The notes below the pieces were generated by a model, which was not told the origin of the DNA, did not search any database, and was given only the letters and a program-made list of their open reading frames with translations. The position numbers were made by a program, and so were the translations under genes. From the IMG/VR virus record IMGVR_UViG_3300020463_000007, positions 1 to 64,000 of that record: a stretch of DNA of 64,000 nt; one strand, given 5' to 3'. Every line of letters begins with the position of its first letter. Within the stretch, counting starts at the first letter, position 1. The DNA is from a virus. Below, piece after piece: positions 57,288 to 64,000 of the stretch.

Positions 57288-58230
57288 CGTCTTCCTTCGG
57301 TTCTGGTTTACCTAAAACTCTATCAATAATATAGTTATGAATGTCTGAAGTCATTGTCATTAAATGTTCGTTGTGTCTTGATGTAGTTTCATCAGGCATG
57401 ATTCTGATTGGGTCATATACCCTTTCTTTCATTCCTAAATCAATAATGTTAAAGTAATCACAATCTGGATAAGATACGTTGATTGGATATGTTGGTCCAA
57501 GTACTACAGTTGACGGAGTGTCTACCATGTAAGATAAATGTTGTCCTACACTATCACAGCCTACAAAGTGATTTGCAAATTTAATAGCCGCTGTCCAATT
57601 TCTCAATGCAACTTGTTCTGGCATTGCTACATCATCAGTAAACTTATCTTTACTAAAGTCAAATCCCATTTCAGCCATTGTTACAACAGCAAAATCATTT
57701 TCTTGCAGTTTTCTAATTAATGCCTTAAGATCTTTAAATTCTATACTTCTGCCGGTGTTATCTACAAACGAACCATCTACATGTTGAATTGCTCTACCAA
57801 AAGGTTGTATTATTACTACTTTATCTTTTTTTAATTTTTCTTTGACTTGATTTATAATTTGTCTACCGGTTAGTATTTCTTCTTTAGAAAGAAACATTCT
57901 TGGTTTGTCTAGTTTTCTTAAACCTTTATTGTTTATTGCAATGTCATATCCTTGAGCAAGACTTGCTTGTTGATTGTAATATTCCCATATTCTATATGGT
58001 TCTGGAGATACAATATCTCTATCTTTTAATTTTTCTTGAAATAAATTTTTATGCCAATTATCATATGCACGATGGTCAAGATCTGGATGTCCTTTAAATG
58101 CATCTGTGCCGCCTTCGCATACAATAACAAAATCGTCATCATCTGATTCTTTTGCGTATAATTCGAAAGCCGGTATTGAACTTACTACTCTACCGTAGCC
58201 ACCGTTCACAAAAAAAGCCTTTGATCTCAT
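57271..58230 (-). CDS. Heptosyltransferase-like glycosyltransferase (GT9)
   Basis: 319 residues, GT-B fold of the WaaC/WaaF type. The N-terminal loop FFVNGGYGRVVSSIPAFELY replaces the usual GD(I/L)G start. The second domain has VVIIQPFGRAIQHVDG, the Asp-containing donor motif FVGCDSVGQHLSYMVDTPST, then VVLGPTYPINVSYPDC, which corresponds to the D-x-G-x-x-H...GPT pattern. ADP-heptose is the natural donor of the family and this phage encodes its synthesis. It lies in the fibre region and is coupled to a carbamoyltransferase. Upstream TATAAGTA is a late-box variant. Confidence 0.75.
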   Translation of the reverse strand: MRSKAFFVNGGYGRVVSSIPAFELYAKESDDDDFVIVCEGGTDAFKGHPDLDHRAYDNWHKNLFQEKLKDRDIVSPEPYRIWEYYNQQASLAQGYDIAINNKGLRKLDKPRMFLSKEEILTGRQIINQVKEKLKKDKVVIIQPFGRAIQHVDGSFVDNTGRSIEFKDLKALIRKLQENDFAVVTMAEMGFDFSKDKFTDDVAMPEQVALRNWTAAIKFANHFVGCDSVGQHLSYMVDTPSTVVLGPTYPINVSYPDCDYFNIIDLGMKERVYDPIRIMPDETTSRHNEHLMTMTSDIHNYIIDRVLGKPEPKEDDEQQK

Positions 58231-58270
58231 CTATAATTCCTTTTTAGGTTTGTAGTAAACATTGTACTAC

Positions 58271-58278
58271 TACTTATA
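58271..58278 (-). promoter_or_regulatory. Late promoter variant before the GT9 gene
   Basis: TATAAGTA on the minus strand, about 40 bases before the ATG at 58230, with AAGGAA in the leader. It implies that the GT9-carbamoyltransferase pair is expressed late. Confidence 0.45.
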
Positions 58279-58316
58279 GGTTGAGACCAAAGGCTGTACT
58301 TAATTATGGTTTAGAT

Positions 58317-59003
58317 TTATTCCCAGGTAAAGCTAATTTGTTTATGTGGAATTTTCCAAGCATCAATGCTTGCATAGTTAGTCCTTACAGATTTTAACCA
58401 TGTTGCGATTGTTTGCATTTCTGTTTTTTGATCAGATGTAAACTCGTCAGCTTTATCAGTAATTGCTGCTTCGATTCTAGCTGCTTCGGCATCATAACCA
58501 TCAAACAAAGCTGATTTATCTATAGGATGAGCCAAATATGGAGGCATTGTAAATTTGCCTGTGCCTGAATTATATTTTACTGGTGTCGAACCATCATGTA
58601 TACTCTGCACAAAGTTTTGTGTATTATAGGAGTATTCATAGTTCTCATCATCACCTGGTGTTGTAAATTTGTAATCTGCTATACCACCTGTAGCATCTTT
58701 TGCTGGTATTGTATCGTCGCCAAGCAAATATGCTGCTACTTCTGGATTATCATTAGCGTCAAGTATGTGAAAAGTATGTGGACCATTCATTGTACTATCA
58801 TCATGTTTGTGATCAGGTAATTGGTTATCCAGTACATCCTTACTGTCATCACTGCTTTCTATTGTAAATAAATTTCCATCTTTGTCAACACTAAAGATGT
58901 GGTAACGTATACCTCTCCAAGTAACATCTACTGTGTTTCCGTCGGTCACAGAAGGGTTCCATGGTTCATTTGGATACGTGTATGTAAAAGTTTTTGTAAT
59001 CAT
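58317..59003 (-). CDS. Putative virion protein, 228 aa
   Basis: An acidic, Asp/Thr-rich protein. The start MITKTFTYTYPNEPWNPSVT leads into a beta part (VTWRGIRYHIFSVDKDGNLF), a His/Asp run (LPDHKHDDSTMNGPHTFHIL), and a helical end (DAEAARIEAAITDKADEFTS, then TWLKSVRTNYASIDAWKIP). The late box and position among fibre genes suggest a structural or chaperone role in fibre assembly. Not recognised. Confidence 0.7.
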   Translation of the reverse strand: MITKTFTYTYPNEPWNPSVTDGNTVDVTWRGIRYHIFSVDKDGNLFTIESSDDSKDVLDNQLPDHKHDDSTMNGPHTFHILDANDNPEVAAYLLGDDTIPAKDATGGIADYKFTTPGDDENYEYSYNTQNFVQSIHDGSTPVKYNSGTGKFTMPPYLAHPIDKSALFDGYDAEAARIEAAITDKADEFTSDQKTEMQTIATWLKSVRTNYASIDAWKIPHKQISFTWE

Positions 59004-59037
59004 ATCTGTTTCCTTAATTAAGTACCTTTCGTATTAT

Positions 59038-59045
59038 TATTTATC
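59038..59045 (-). promoter_or_regulatory. T4-like late promoter box
   Basis: GATAAATA on the minus strand, 35 bases before the ATG at 59003; leader with AAGGAA. Confidence 0.65.
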
Positions 59046-59061
59046 ATAAACCACTGTTGTA

Positions 59062-60159
59062 TTACTGATCATGACTCTCTATAGCACCTCTGTATTTAAT
59101 CCTAACAATACTGTTTCCACCGGAAAATCCATGTGTTCTAACACTACTACAAGCAAAAGTAGATGGTGCTGGCATAGCTGGTCTCCACCACGATTGGCAA
59201 CCCGTAAATTCATAACATTCGCACATTTTATTACCACTCCAACAACTTGTTGGTCTACCACCTCTTGTTGGTCCTCTATCCAATCCTTGAACAGCATGAT
59301 CCATACTTTGGAATGGAGATCCTGCGTAAGTATACATGTCGTTCCAAGTATGATTAACTTGCATTTCTGCTCCGCATGTTGCATATAACATAGGTGGTGT
59401 ATGGATAATCTGTCTGTGACAGGGCCAACAACATGGGTTACAATGTCCATAGAAATGACAAGCTATTCTGTTAACATCTCCAGGACAGCAAACAATATTT
59501 TTAAAATATGAAGTTCCTGCTCCGCCAATATATGCTTGAGGTAAACTACTTGTAGTAGGCCAGTTATTTCCTGATCCTAAGTTACATACTATTCCACAAC
59601 CCGCACCAGTAGCGTTACCGTCTAGGTCAAATCCTGGTGTAATACATGCACCATTTGATCCCAAACAGCACATCATTGAACCATCGTTAATACACATACT
59701 TCTGCCGCCATATCCGTTTTGAGCACAGATACACGCACACGTATATGTACAAGCTGGTACATTTCCTGGGCATATCGTAACACATGCAGATCCAGTGTTA
59801 CCACCACACATACAGTTGCCTCCTGAATTACAAGAACGACCTCCATAAATCCAAATATAACCATTAGCAGTCATAGGTGTTGTAATTCTCATATAGGCAC
59901 CCGGATTACCTCCTACGCCTGCACCACAACAACACAAACAAGCACTACCTCTACCGCCTGCACCCCAAATTTCTATTTCTAAGTCAACAACTTTGTTTGA
60001 ATCACAAGTAATTTGACAGCCATACCATTTTGCACAGTGAGGGTACTCATTGAAGTTTCCAGGAGTAAATCCCCAGATTCTTCCGTATTCTAAATTAGTT
60101 TCTTTGAAGCCAGTTGTTAAAAGCTCTCTTGAATTTAATAATGATTTTAATGTAGCCAT
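59062..60159 (-). CDS. Gly/Cys-rich fibre-like protein, copy 1 of 3
   Basis: 365 residues with about 35 cysteines (near 10 percent) and very high Gly. Shared layout of the three copies: head MATLKSLLNSRELLTTGFKE; a carbohydrate-binding-like EIWGAGGRG entry; Cys clusters (SACLCCCGAGVGGNPG, CNSGGNCMCGGNTGSAC, TYTCACICAQNGYGG); a mid MCCLG; then a C-terminal block CECYEFTGCQSW and a final G-x2-S-I-V-R-I-K-Y strand. Gly-rich regions of this type form polyglycine-helix bundles in adhesins such as T4-like gp38. It is most likely a receptor-binding protein. The cysteines may form disulfides outside the cell or bind metal. Confidence 0.78.
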   Translation of the reverse strand: MATLKSLLNSRELLTTGFKETNLEYGRIWGFTPGNFNEYPHCAKWYGCQITCDSNKVVDLEIEIWGAGGRGSACLCCCGAGVGGNPGAYMRITTPMTANGYIWIYGGRSCNSGGNCMCGGNTGSACVTICPGNVPACTYTCACICAQNGYGGRSMCINDGSMMCCLGSNGACITPGFDLDGNATGAGCGIVCNLGSGNNWPTTSSLPQAYIGGAGTSYFKNIVCCPGDVNRIACHFYGHCNPCCWPCHRQIIHTPPMLYATCGAEMQVNHTWNDMYTYAGSPFQSMDHAVQGLDRGPTRGGRPTSCWSGNKMCECYEFTGCQSWWRPAMPAPSTFACSSVRTHGFSGGNSIVRIKYRGAIESHDQ

Positions 60160-60175
60160 ATTTTTTTATTCCTAA

Positions 60176-61171
60176 TTAAGTCGCCTTATATAAAATTCTA
60201 ACATATCCAAGGCCTCCTCTAGAGCCAACGTCTCTAACGTCTGGACAACCCATTGCCATAGTAGCGCCTTGTCCTGGTGGTACAAAAGGCACACAACCTA
60301 TTGCTTCATAACAAGCACAAATTTTAGCTGAATTCCAACAACTACCTGTGCTTGGATGCATTGGTGAAATATTTCTTGCAACAGCGCCTTTGGCATTCAT
60401 TTGAGGTGCTCGCCAGTTTCCTGATTGTGCTTGACCTGGCATGTTTCCATCGTCCCCTGCATGCATTGATGTTGCTTGATATCCGCCTGACACGTATTGT
60501 CCATGGGGTATAGCATTTGATGCTTGTATATAATCTGTGTTTGAGCTGGTGTCGCAAGTCCATTGTCCATTACAGGAATATGTACCTGGGCAGTTGATAT
60601 CACCTCCATATGCTGTTGCTACTGCATATGTGTTTCTACATCCACATACAATTCCGCAACCAACACTTAGTCCACAGCCTTGATAAGCTGCGAAACAACA
60701 GTTCTGTAAACAACACATAGCAGATGTACTTGTTCTACATCCTGTAAATCCGCCGTTACCACCTTGAGCACACATACAACTACATGTACTAGCTGTACCT
60801 AAACATATTGACACACAAGTTGCCTCTGAACATCCTGGATAACAAAATGAAGCGTTTGGCATACATGGATGACCTGTGTTACCACAAACATATCCATTAG
60901 CAGTCATAGTTACTGTTTTCTTAGCGTATGAACCTGATTGTCCACCTACGCTGAAGTTACAACAACATTGACACCCTGTTGAACCGCCTGCTCCCCAAAT
61001 CTCAATTAGTGCAGTACCTGCACCTGGTGAATACCAAGCAAAACAATTAGTAAAACATCCAAATTGTCTTGCAGAGCAAAAAACGTAGATTTCGCCGTCT
61101 TCTAAATTACTTTCGTCAATTGGATAACTTTTTGACAGTCTTTCAGTTATTAATGTGTCTAGTGTTGCCAT
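60176..61171 (-). CDS. Gly/Cys-rich fibre-like protein, copy 2 of 3
   Basis: 331 residues. Same architecture as its neighbours: IEIWGAGGSTGCQCCCNF, TMTANGYVCGN, CSCMCAQGGNGGFTGC, AMCCLQNCC, AYGGDINCPGTYSC, KICACYEAIGCVPF, ending GGLGYVRILYKAT. Cys count is similarly extreme. Sequence identity is high at the Gly/Cys framework and low in the loops, as expected for duplicated adhesins under diversifying selection. It lies 16 bases from copy 1 and 13 from copy 3. Confidence 0.78.
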   Translation of the reverse strand: MATLDTLITERLSKSYPIDESNLEDGEIYVFCSARQFGCFTNCFAWYSPGAGTALIEIWGAGGSTGCQCCCNFSVGGQSGSYAKKTVTMTANGYVCGNTGHPCMPNASFCYPGCSEATCVSICLGTASTCSCMCAQGGNGGFTGCRTSTSAMCCLQNCCFAAYQGCGLSVGCGIVCGCRNTYAVATAYGGDINCPGTYSCNGQWTCDTSSNTDYIQASNAIPHGQYVSGGYQATSMHAGDDGNMPGQAQSGNWRAPQMNAKGAVARNISPMHPSTGSCWNSAKICACYEAIGCVPFVPPGQGATMAMGCPDVRDVGSRGGLGYVRILYKAT

Positions 61172-61184
61172 TTTCTAATCCTTA

Positions 61185-62201
61185 TCACGTTGCCGCTCTC
61201 CATAAAATTCTTACTGCACCGTGTCCACCGCGTTGACCTTGGTCTCTAACGCTGTTACACGTCATAGACGGAACTCCGCCGTGTCCTCTTGGTGCTGTTG
61301 ATTGGCAGCCGTTGTTTTCATAACATCCGCACAGTCGACTAAAGTAACAAAATTGATTGGTACTCCATCCGTTGGAAGGTGATCTCTTCATTCCTTCTAG
61401 TGCATAGCTATGATAATGATGATATCCAGCCGTACCACCTATTGCTATCTGACTGTCATTGTCTCCTGAGAAGTTTACCATACCTCCACCTGTAGCGTGT
61501 GTACCTGCTGGAACTCTCACATGATATTGTACATAACAGTGATTAGCACTATCACAATTATAAAAACTTGTACAACTAATTCCGCCTGGGCAGTTGATAT
61601 CGCCTCCGTATGCGTTAGCTATCGTTCCTGCCACTGTACCGTCGGTCCTTGTATTACATGCTAGTCCGCAACCTCCACCCCAAGCTGAACCAGCTGGATT
61701 TGTCATTGCTGTTGTACAGAAACTACCGTCTGCTACAAAACAACAAAATGAGCTTGCACTTGGAGCACACATAGTTGTGCCGCCTTCGCCACCTTGGGCA
61801 CATAAACATCCACATATTGTGTTATCACTGGCTGCGCCGAAGTAACAAACACATGTGCCTGTACTTCTGCCTCTGTAACACATTGAGTCAGCGTTGCCGC
61901 ATGAGCTACCTACGCATCCACAAACTTTTGAATTCGCATCTACTAAAAAACATTTTACAACGTATGCTCCTGGATTGCCCGGAACACCCTGACCACAACA
62001 ACACATTTTACCGCCAGAACCACCTGCACCCCAAATTTCAACTCTTAAACAACCGTTACCTGGTGACTTATATGTAAATTTGTGACATTGGCTGTGTTCT
62101 GATGCTGGTGTCCAGTAGAATAGTCTTCCTGTTTCAAGATTCTCTTCTTGACCCACGTAAGCTGGATTTCTACCTTCTATTATCGATTGTAACGTTGCCA
62201 T
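61185..62201 (-). CDS. Gly/Cys-rich fibre-like protein, copy 3 of 3
   Basis: 338 residues. It starts MATLQSIIEGRNPAYVGQEE, then VEIWGAGGSGGKMCCCGQGV, CGCVGSSCGNADSMC, ICGCLCAQGGEGGTTMC, FCCFVADGSFC, AYGGDINCPGGISC, LCGCYENNGCQS and HGAVRILWRA. The AYGGDINCPG stretch is shared exactly with copy 2, so these two are closer to each other than to copy 1. Ribosome site GGAGAAA. Probable receptor-binding or tip protein. Confidence 0.78.
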   Translation of the reverse strand: MATLQSIIEGRNPAYVGQEENLETGRLFYWTPASEHSQCHKFTYKSPGNGCLRVEIWGAGGSGGKMCCCGQGVPGNPGAYVVKCFLVDANSKVCGCVGSSCGNADSMCYRGRSTGTCVCYFGAASDNTICGCLCAQGGEGGTTMCAPSASSFCCFVADGSFCTTAMTNPAGSAWGGGCGLACNTRTDGTVAGTIANAYGGDINCPGGISCTSFYNCDSANHCYVQYHVRVPAGTHATGGGMVNFSGDNDSQIAIGGTAGYHHYHSYALEGMKRSPSNGWSTNQFCYFSRLCGCYENNGCQSTAPRGHGGVPSMTCNSVRDQGQRGGHGAVRILWRAAT

Positions 62202-62216
62202 TTAAATTTTCTCCGT

Positions 62217-62549
62217 TTAGTTACTTGTAAGAACCCAGCCATAAGTTGCATTTGTATAAGTCAAAGTAATCACAGCGTTAGCTACGTTAATAGTCAAATC
62301 TTCTGCTGTACCTTGTATGTTATTACTGTTGCGTCCTACGGTGATATTATTACTTGCCGCTTGTCCTGCTATGTCGTAAATCTGTACCACGTCACCTGCC
62401 ATTGTATCTGCTGCTGCCGGTAGGGTGATTGTAAAAGCACCACCTGATGCGTCTGCTAAGATACGATCATTAACTAGAGCTTGGTAGGTTGTAGTAATAG
62501 ACCTTACGGTTGAAGCCTGACCTGGAGTTGCATTAATATATCTTCCCAT
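62217..62549 (-). CDS. Tail-fibre-associated domain protein, 110 aa
   Basis: An all-beta domain with LADASGGAFTITLPAAADTM followed by AGDVVQIYDIAGQAASNNIT, a module widely seen at the ends of phage fibre proteins. Here it is a gene on its own, 15 bases upstream of the Gly/Cys-rich copy 3. It probably forms a small trimeric unit of the fibre. Late box CATAAATA at 62571-62578. Confidence 0.78.
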   Translation of the reverse strand: MGRYINATPGQASTVRSITTTYQALVNDRILADASGGAFTITLPAAADTMAGDVVQIYDIAGQAASNNITVGRNSNNIQGTAEDLTINVANAVITLTYTNATYGWVLTSN

Positions 62550-62570
62550 TTTATAATTCCTTTGTCATTG

Positions 62571-62578
62571 TATTTATG
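62571..62578 (-). promoter_or_regulatory. T4-like late promoter box
   Basis: CATAAATA on the minus strand, 22 bases before the ATG at 62549, with AAAGGAA in the leader. It probably drives this gene and the three Gly/Cys-rich genes, since no other box is seen before 59062. Confidence 0.55.
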
Positions 62579-62891
62579 CCGCTGTCTCAATTCCAAACGC
62601 TACTGCACTTACGTTAGCAACATTTGTGTAGACAACTAATAGTTTTCCGGCTTGCATAACAATACCAGTTCTTTCTAGTAACGCCTTTGGTGTAAGTTCT
62701 GTATCAAATTCGATGAACTCACCGTTTGTCGGCGTACTAGCATCTGCTATCGCTAATCTTACGAAGCACGAGCTGTTACCTCTGTTTAGCATATTGATGC
62801 TTACTACAGCAAATGTAGACGCCGGACAGGTATATACAGTTGTATATGTACCTGCTGCTACATCGCTTGCTCCTAATCTTCCACTTGCCAT
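62574..62891 (-). CDS. Putative virion protein, 105 aa
   Basis: A beta-rich protein: MASGRLGASDVAAGTYTTVY, FAVVSINMLNRGNSSCFVRL, DTELTPKALLERTGIVMQAG and LLVVYTNVANVSAVAFGIE. Proteins of this form occur next to fibre genes in marine myoviruses and are likely small structural parts. GGAG-like ribosome site. Not recognised further. Confidence 0.75.
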   Translation of the reverse strand: MASGRLGASDVAAGTYTTVYTCPASTFAVVSINMLNRGNSSCFVRLAIADASTPTNGEFIEFDTELTPKALLERTGIVMQAGKLLVVYTNVANVSAVAFGIETAA

Positions 62892-62906
62892 TTTATTTCT
62901 CCATGT

Positions 62907-64000
62907 TTATTGTTGTAGATAGTAGTTCATTGCCAACGGATGTCCGTCAACACCTTTTGCAAAGTTTACTTTCTGTAATGTATTTATTGCAACATTAGTG
63001 GTTGTAGTAATTGTACTACCAGTAATTTGTACCACCCCTGCTGTAATGCTGTTTACATTTAGCTCACCCTGTCCTCCACCTATTTGACTAGTAATATATG
63101 TTTTAATAGCTTTTTGTGTAGGAACGATATTATCGCTGTCTGCGGTAAATGTTCCATCAGTAGAGAATTCTGTAATTGTTGCACCGGTGCCGCCTAATTC
63201 AACGGATCCTAGTTCCAACTGGTTTAATCCTGATATGTTAAATGCATCGGCATTCAGAGTTGCAATACCTGTTGATTGTTCAATACTAAACAAGTCACCA
63301 ACTCTAAAGTTACCATCTTGATCTGTAGATGTAAAGAACACTCTACCACCACCAAAGTTATTTGTTTCTTTAGTTTGATCAGGATTTACATTTGGTGTTC
63401 CTGGATAGTTTGTATCAGAAAAATCACCTGTTCCTATATCAAGATAATCATGTCCAGTCAATCTTGCTTGACTGTATCTAATTGTAACTGTTGTAGCTTC
63501 ACCATGTTCTGGCGCTTCTGTAACTGTAATATCAGGACTTACTTGAAATGTTGCTGCATATGGTCCACTGCCTGTTAAGTTTGTAGTCTTGACAAGTTTA
63601 AACCATTTACCTGCAATTCCTGCAAATGCAACGTTTGCTCCGGCTTGTGGTGCTGATGCTAATCCTGCAATTCTAATATTTGCTCCAGGTTGATATCTAT
63701 CAGCATGACCATCACCTGTTACTGTTGCTTGAGCTGTTGTAAATGCTGTACCTCTGTTAGTCCAAGTTGGTTGCCTTAGAACTCCATCACCAGTTCTAAC
63801 AATATGTGGAGCGTCATCAGTATTGTTAGGATCAGTCAATGTAAATGTAGGTGTACCTGAATAGCCTGTGCCTGGATCCCATATTCTAACTTCTGAAATT
63901 TTTCCGTCTGTAACTTTTACACGACCTTTTGCAATGTCTGCATAAGCACTTACGCCGCCGCCGCTGAAGGTTACTCTTGGTTCGATGATGTAATTTGTTG
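62907..64000 (-). CDS. C-terminal part of a large structural protein (runs off the window)
   Basis: The frame stays open to position 64000, so the gene continues beyond the window; the 365 residues visible are the C-terminus. Near the edge it reads NYIIEPRVTFSGGGVSAYAD, then IWDPGTGYSGTPTFTLTDPN, recalling the G-x-G-Y repeats of the 2036-residue protein. The middle has YQPGANIRIAGLASAPQAGA and FFTSTDQDGNFRVGDLFSIE followed by GIATLNADAFNISG. The C-terminal domain has GGTGATITEFSTDGTFTADS and ends HPLAMNYYLQQ. A fibre or baseplate-spike type protein with a repetitive shaft is likely. Confidence 0.8.
   Translation of the reverse strand, partial: TNYIIEPRVTFSGGGVSAYADIAKGRVKVTDGKISEVRIWDPGTGYSGTPTFTLTDPNNTDDAPHIVRTGDGVLRQPTWTNRGTAFTTAQATVTGDGHADRYQPGANIRIAGLASAPQAGANVAFAGIAGKWFKLVKTTNLTGSGPYAATFQVSPDITVTEAPEHGEATTVTIRYSQARLTGHDYLDIGTGDFSDTNYPGTPNVNPDQTKETNNFGGGRVFFTSTDQDGNFRVGDLFSIEQSTGIATLNADAFNISGLNQLELGSVELGGTGATITEFSTDGTFTADSDNIVPTQKAIKTYITSQIGGGQGELNVNSITAGVVQITGSTITTTTNVAINTLQKVNFAKGVDGHPLAMNYYLQQ

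Noticed and set aside
1-64000. tRNA genes, insertion sequences, integrase or attachment sites
   Set aside because: Gaps between genes are nearly all below 150 bases and none shows a cloverleaf, transposase or terminal repeats.
1-64000. Assignment to a cyanophage
   Set aside because: Structural genes are marine T4-like, but no photosystem, plastocyanin, talC or other photosynthesis-linked gene occurs here, and the cytochrome b is the long bc1 type rather than b6. The rest of the genome could change this.

Overview
This window is part of the genome of a T4-like marine myovirus, seen as one very compact, AT-rich contig. The phage assignment rests on core T4-type genes recognisable from their protein sequences: primase gp61, UvsW, UvsY, UvsX, gp32, both terminase subunits (gp16 and gp17), head-completion protein gp4, tail tube gp19, sheath gp18 and neck/tail-completion proteins gp13, gp14 and gp15. 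There are no photosystem genes. The cytochrome b is of the proteobacterial bc1 type, and the base composition and gene style resemble pelagiphage-like myoviruses. The likely host is therefore a low-GC marine alphaproteobacterium such as SAR11, but that is inference. I see no tRNA, rRNA, CRISPR or insertion sequence.

Layout. 1-13 kb (mostly minus strand): a carbamoyltransferase cut by the window edge, primase, a virion-type protein, a respiratory-looking module (full-length cytochrome b plus a CHCC zinc-finger protein), a very small DnaE-like protein, peptide deformylase, a probable clamp-loader subunit, CMP-Kdo synthetase, small membrane and lipoproteins, and UvsW. 13-21 kb (minus): a surface-glycan cassette of glycosyltransferases, a nucleotidyltransferase-cupin fusion and two methyltransferases, with a serine hydroxymethyltransferase inserted in it. 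21-24 kb: UvsY, UvsX and gp32. 24-40 kb (minus): packaging and tail genes. 40.5-48 kb (plus): gp14 and gp15, followed by an ADP-heptose cassette (HldE, HldD, GmhB-like, cupin) with nuclease and membrane genes. 48-64 kb (minus): giant and small tail or fibre proteins, with a second carbamoyltransferase and a heptosyltransferase-like GT9 gene among them. Three tandem paralogous fibre-like proteins there are extremely rich in glycine and cysteine.

How the genes may work together. Recombination/replication and virion genes form the T4-type core. Around them are host-metabolism genes: cytochrome b, SHMT, deformylase, and the enzymes for both classic LPS inner-core sugar donors (CMP-Kdo and ADP-heptose), together with glycosyltransferases and two O-carbamoyltransferases. 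Together these suggest remodelling of a host surface glycan, or decoration of virions, with Kdo/heptose/carbamoyl groups.

Regulation visible in the sequence. Late genes carry T4-like late boxes (NATAAATA). Several early genes have textbook sigma70 promoters (TTGAC[A/T], 17 bp spacer, TATA[A/C]T). Unusually, several promoters of both classes sit so close to the start codon that the predicted transcript starts at or within a few bases of the ATG, which points to leaderless mRNAs. All functional calls come from reading motifs by eye; no database search was run.
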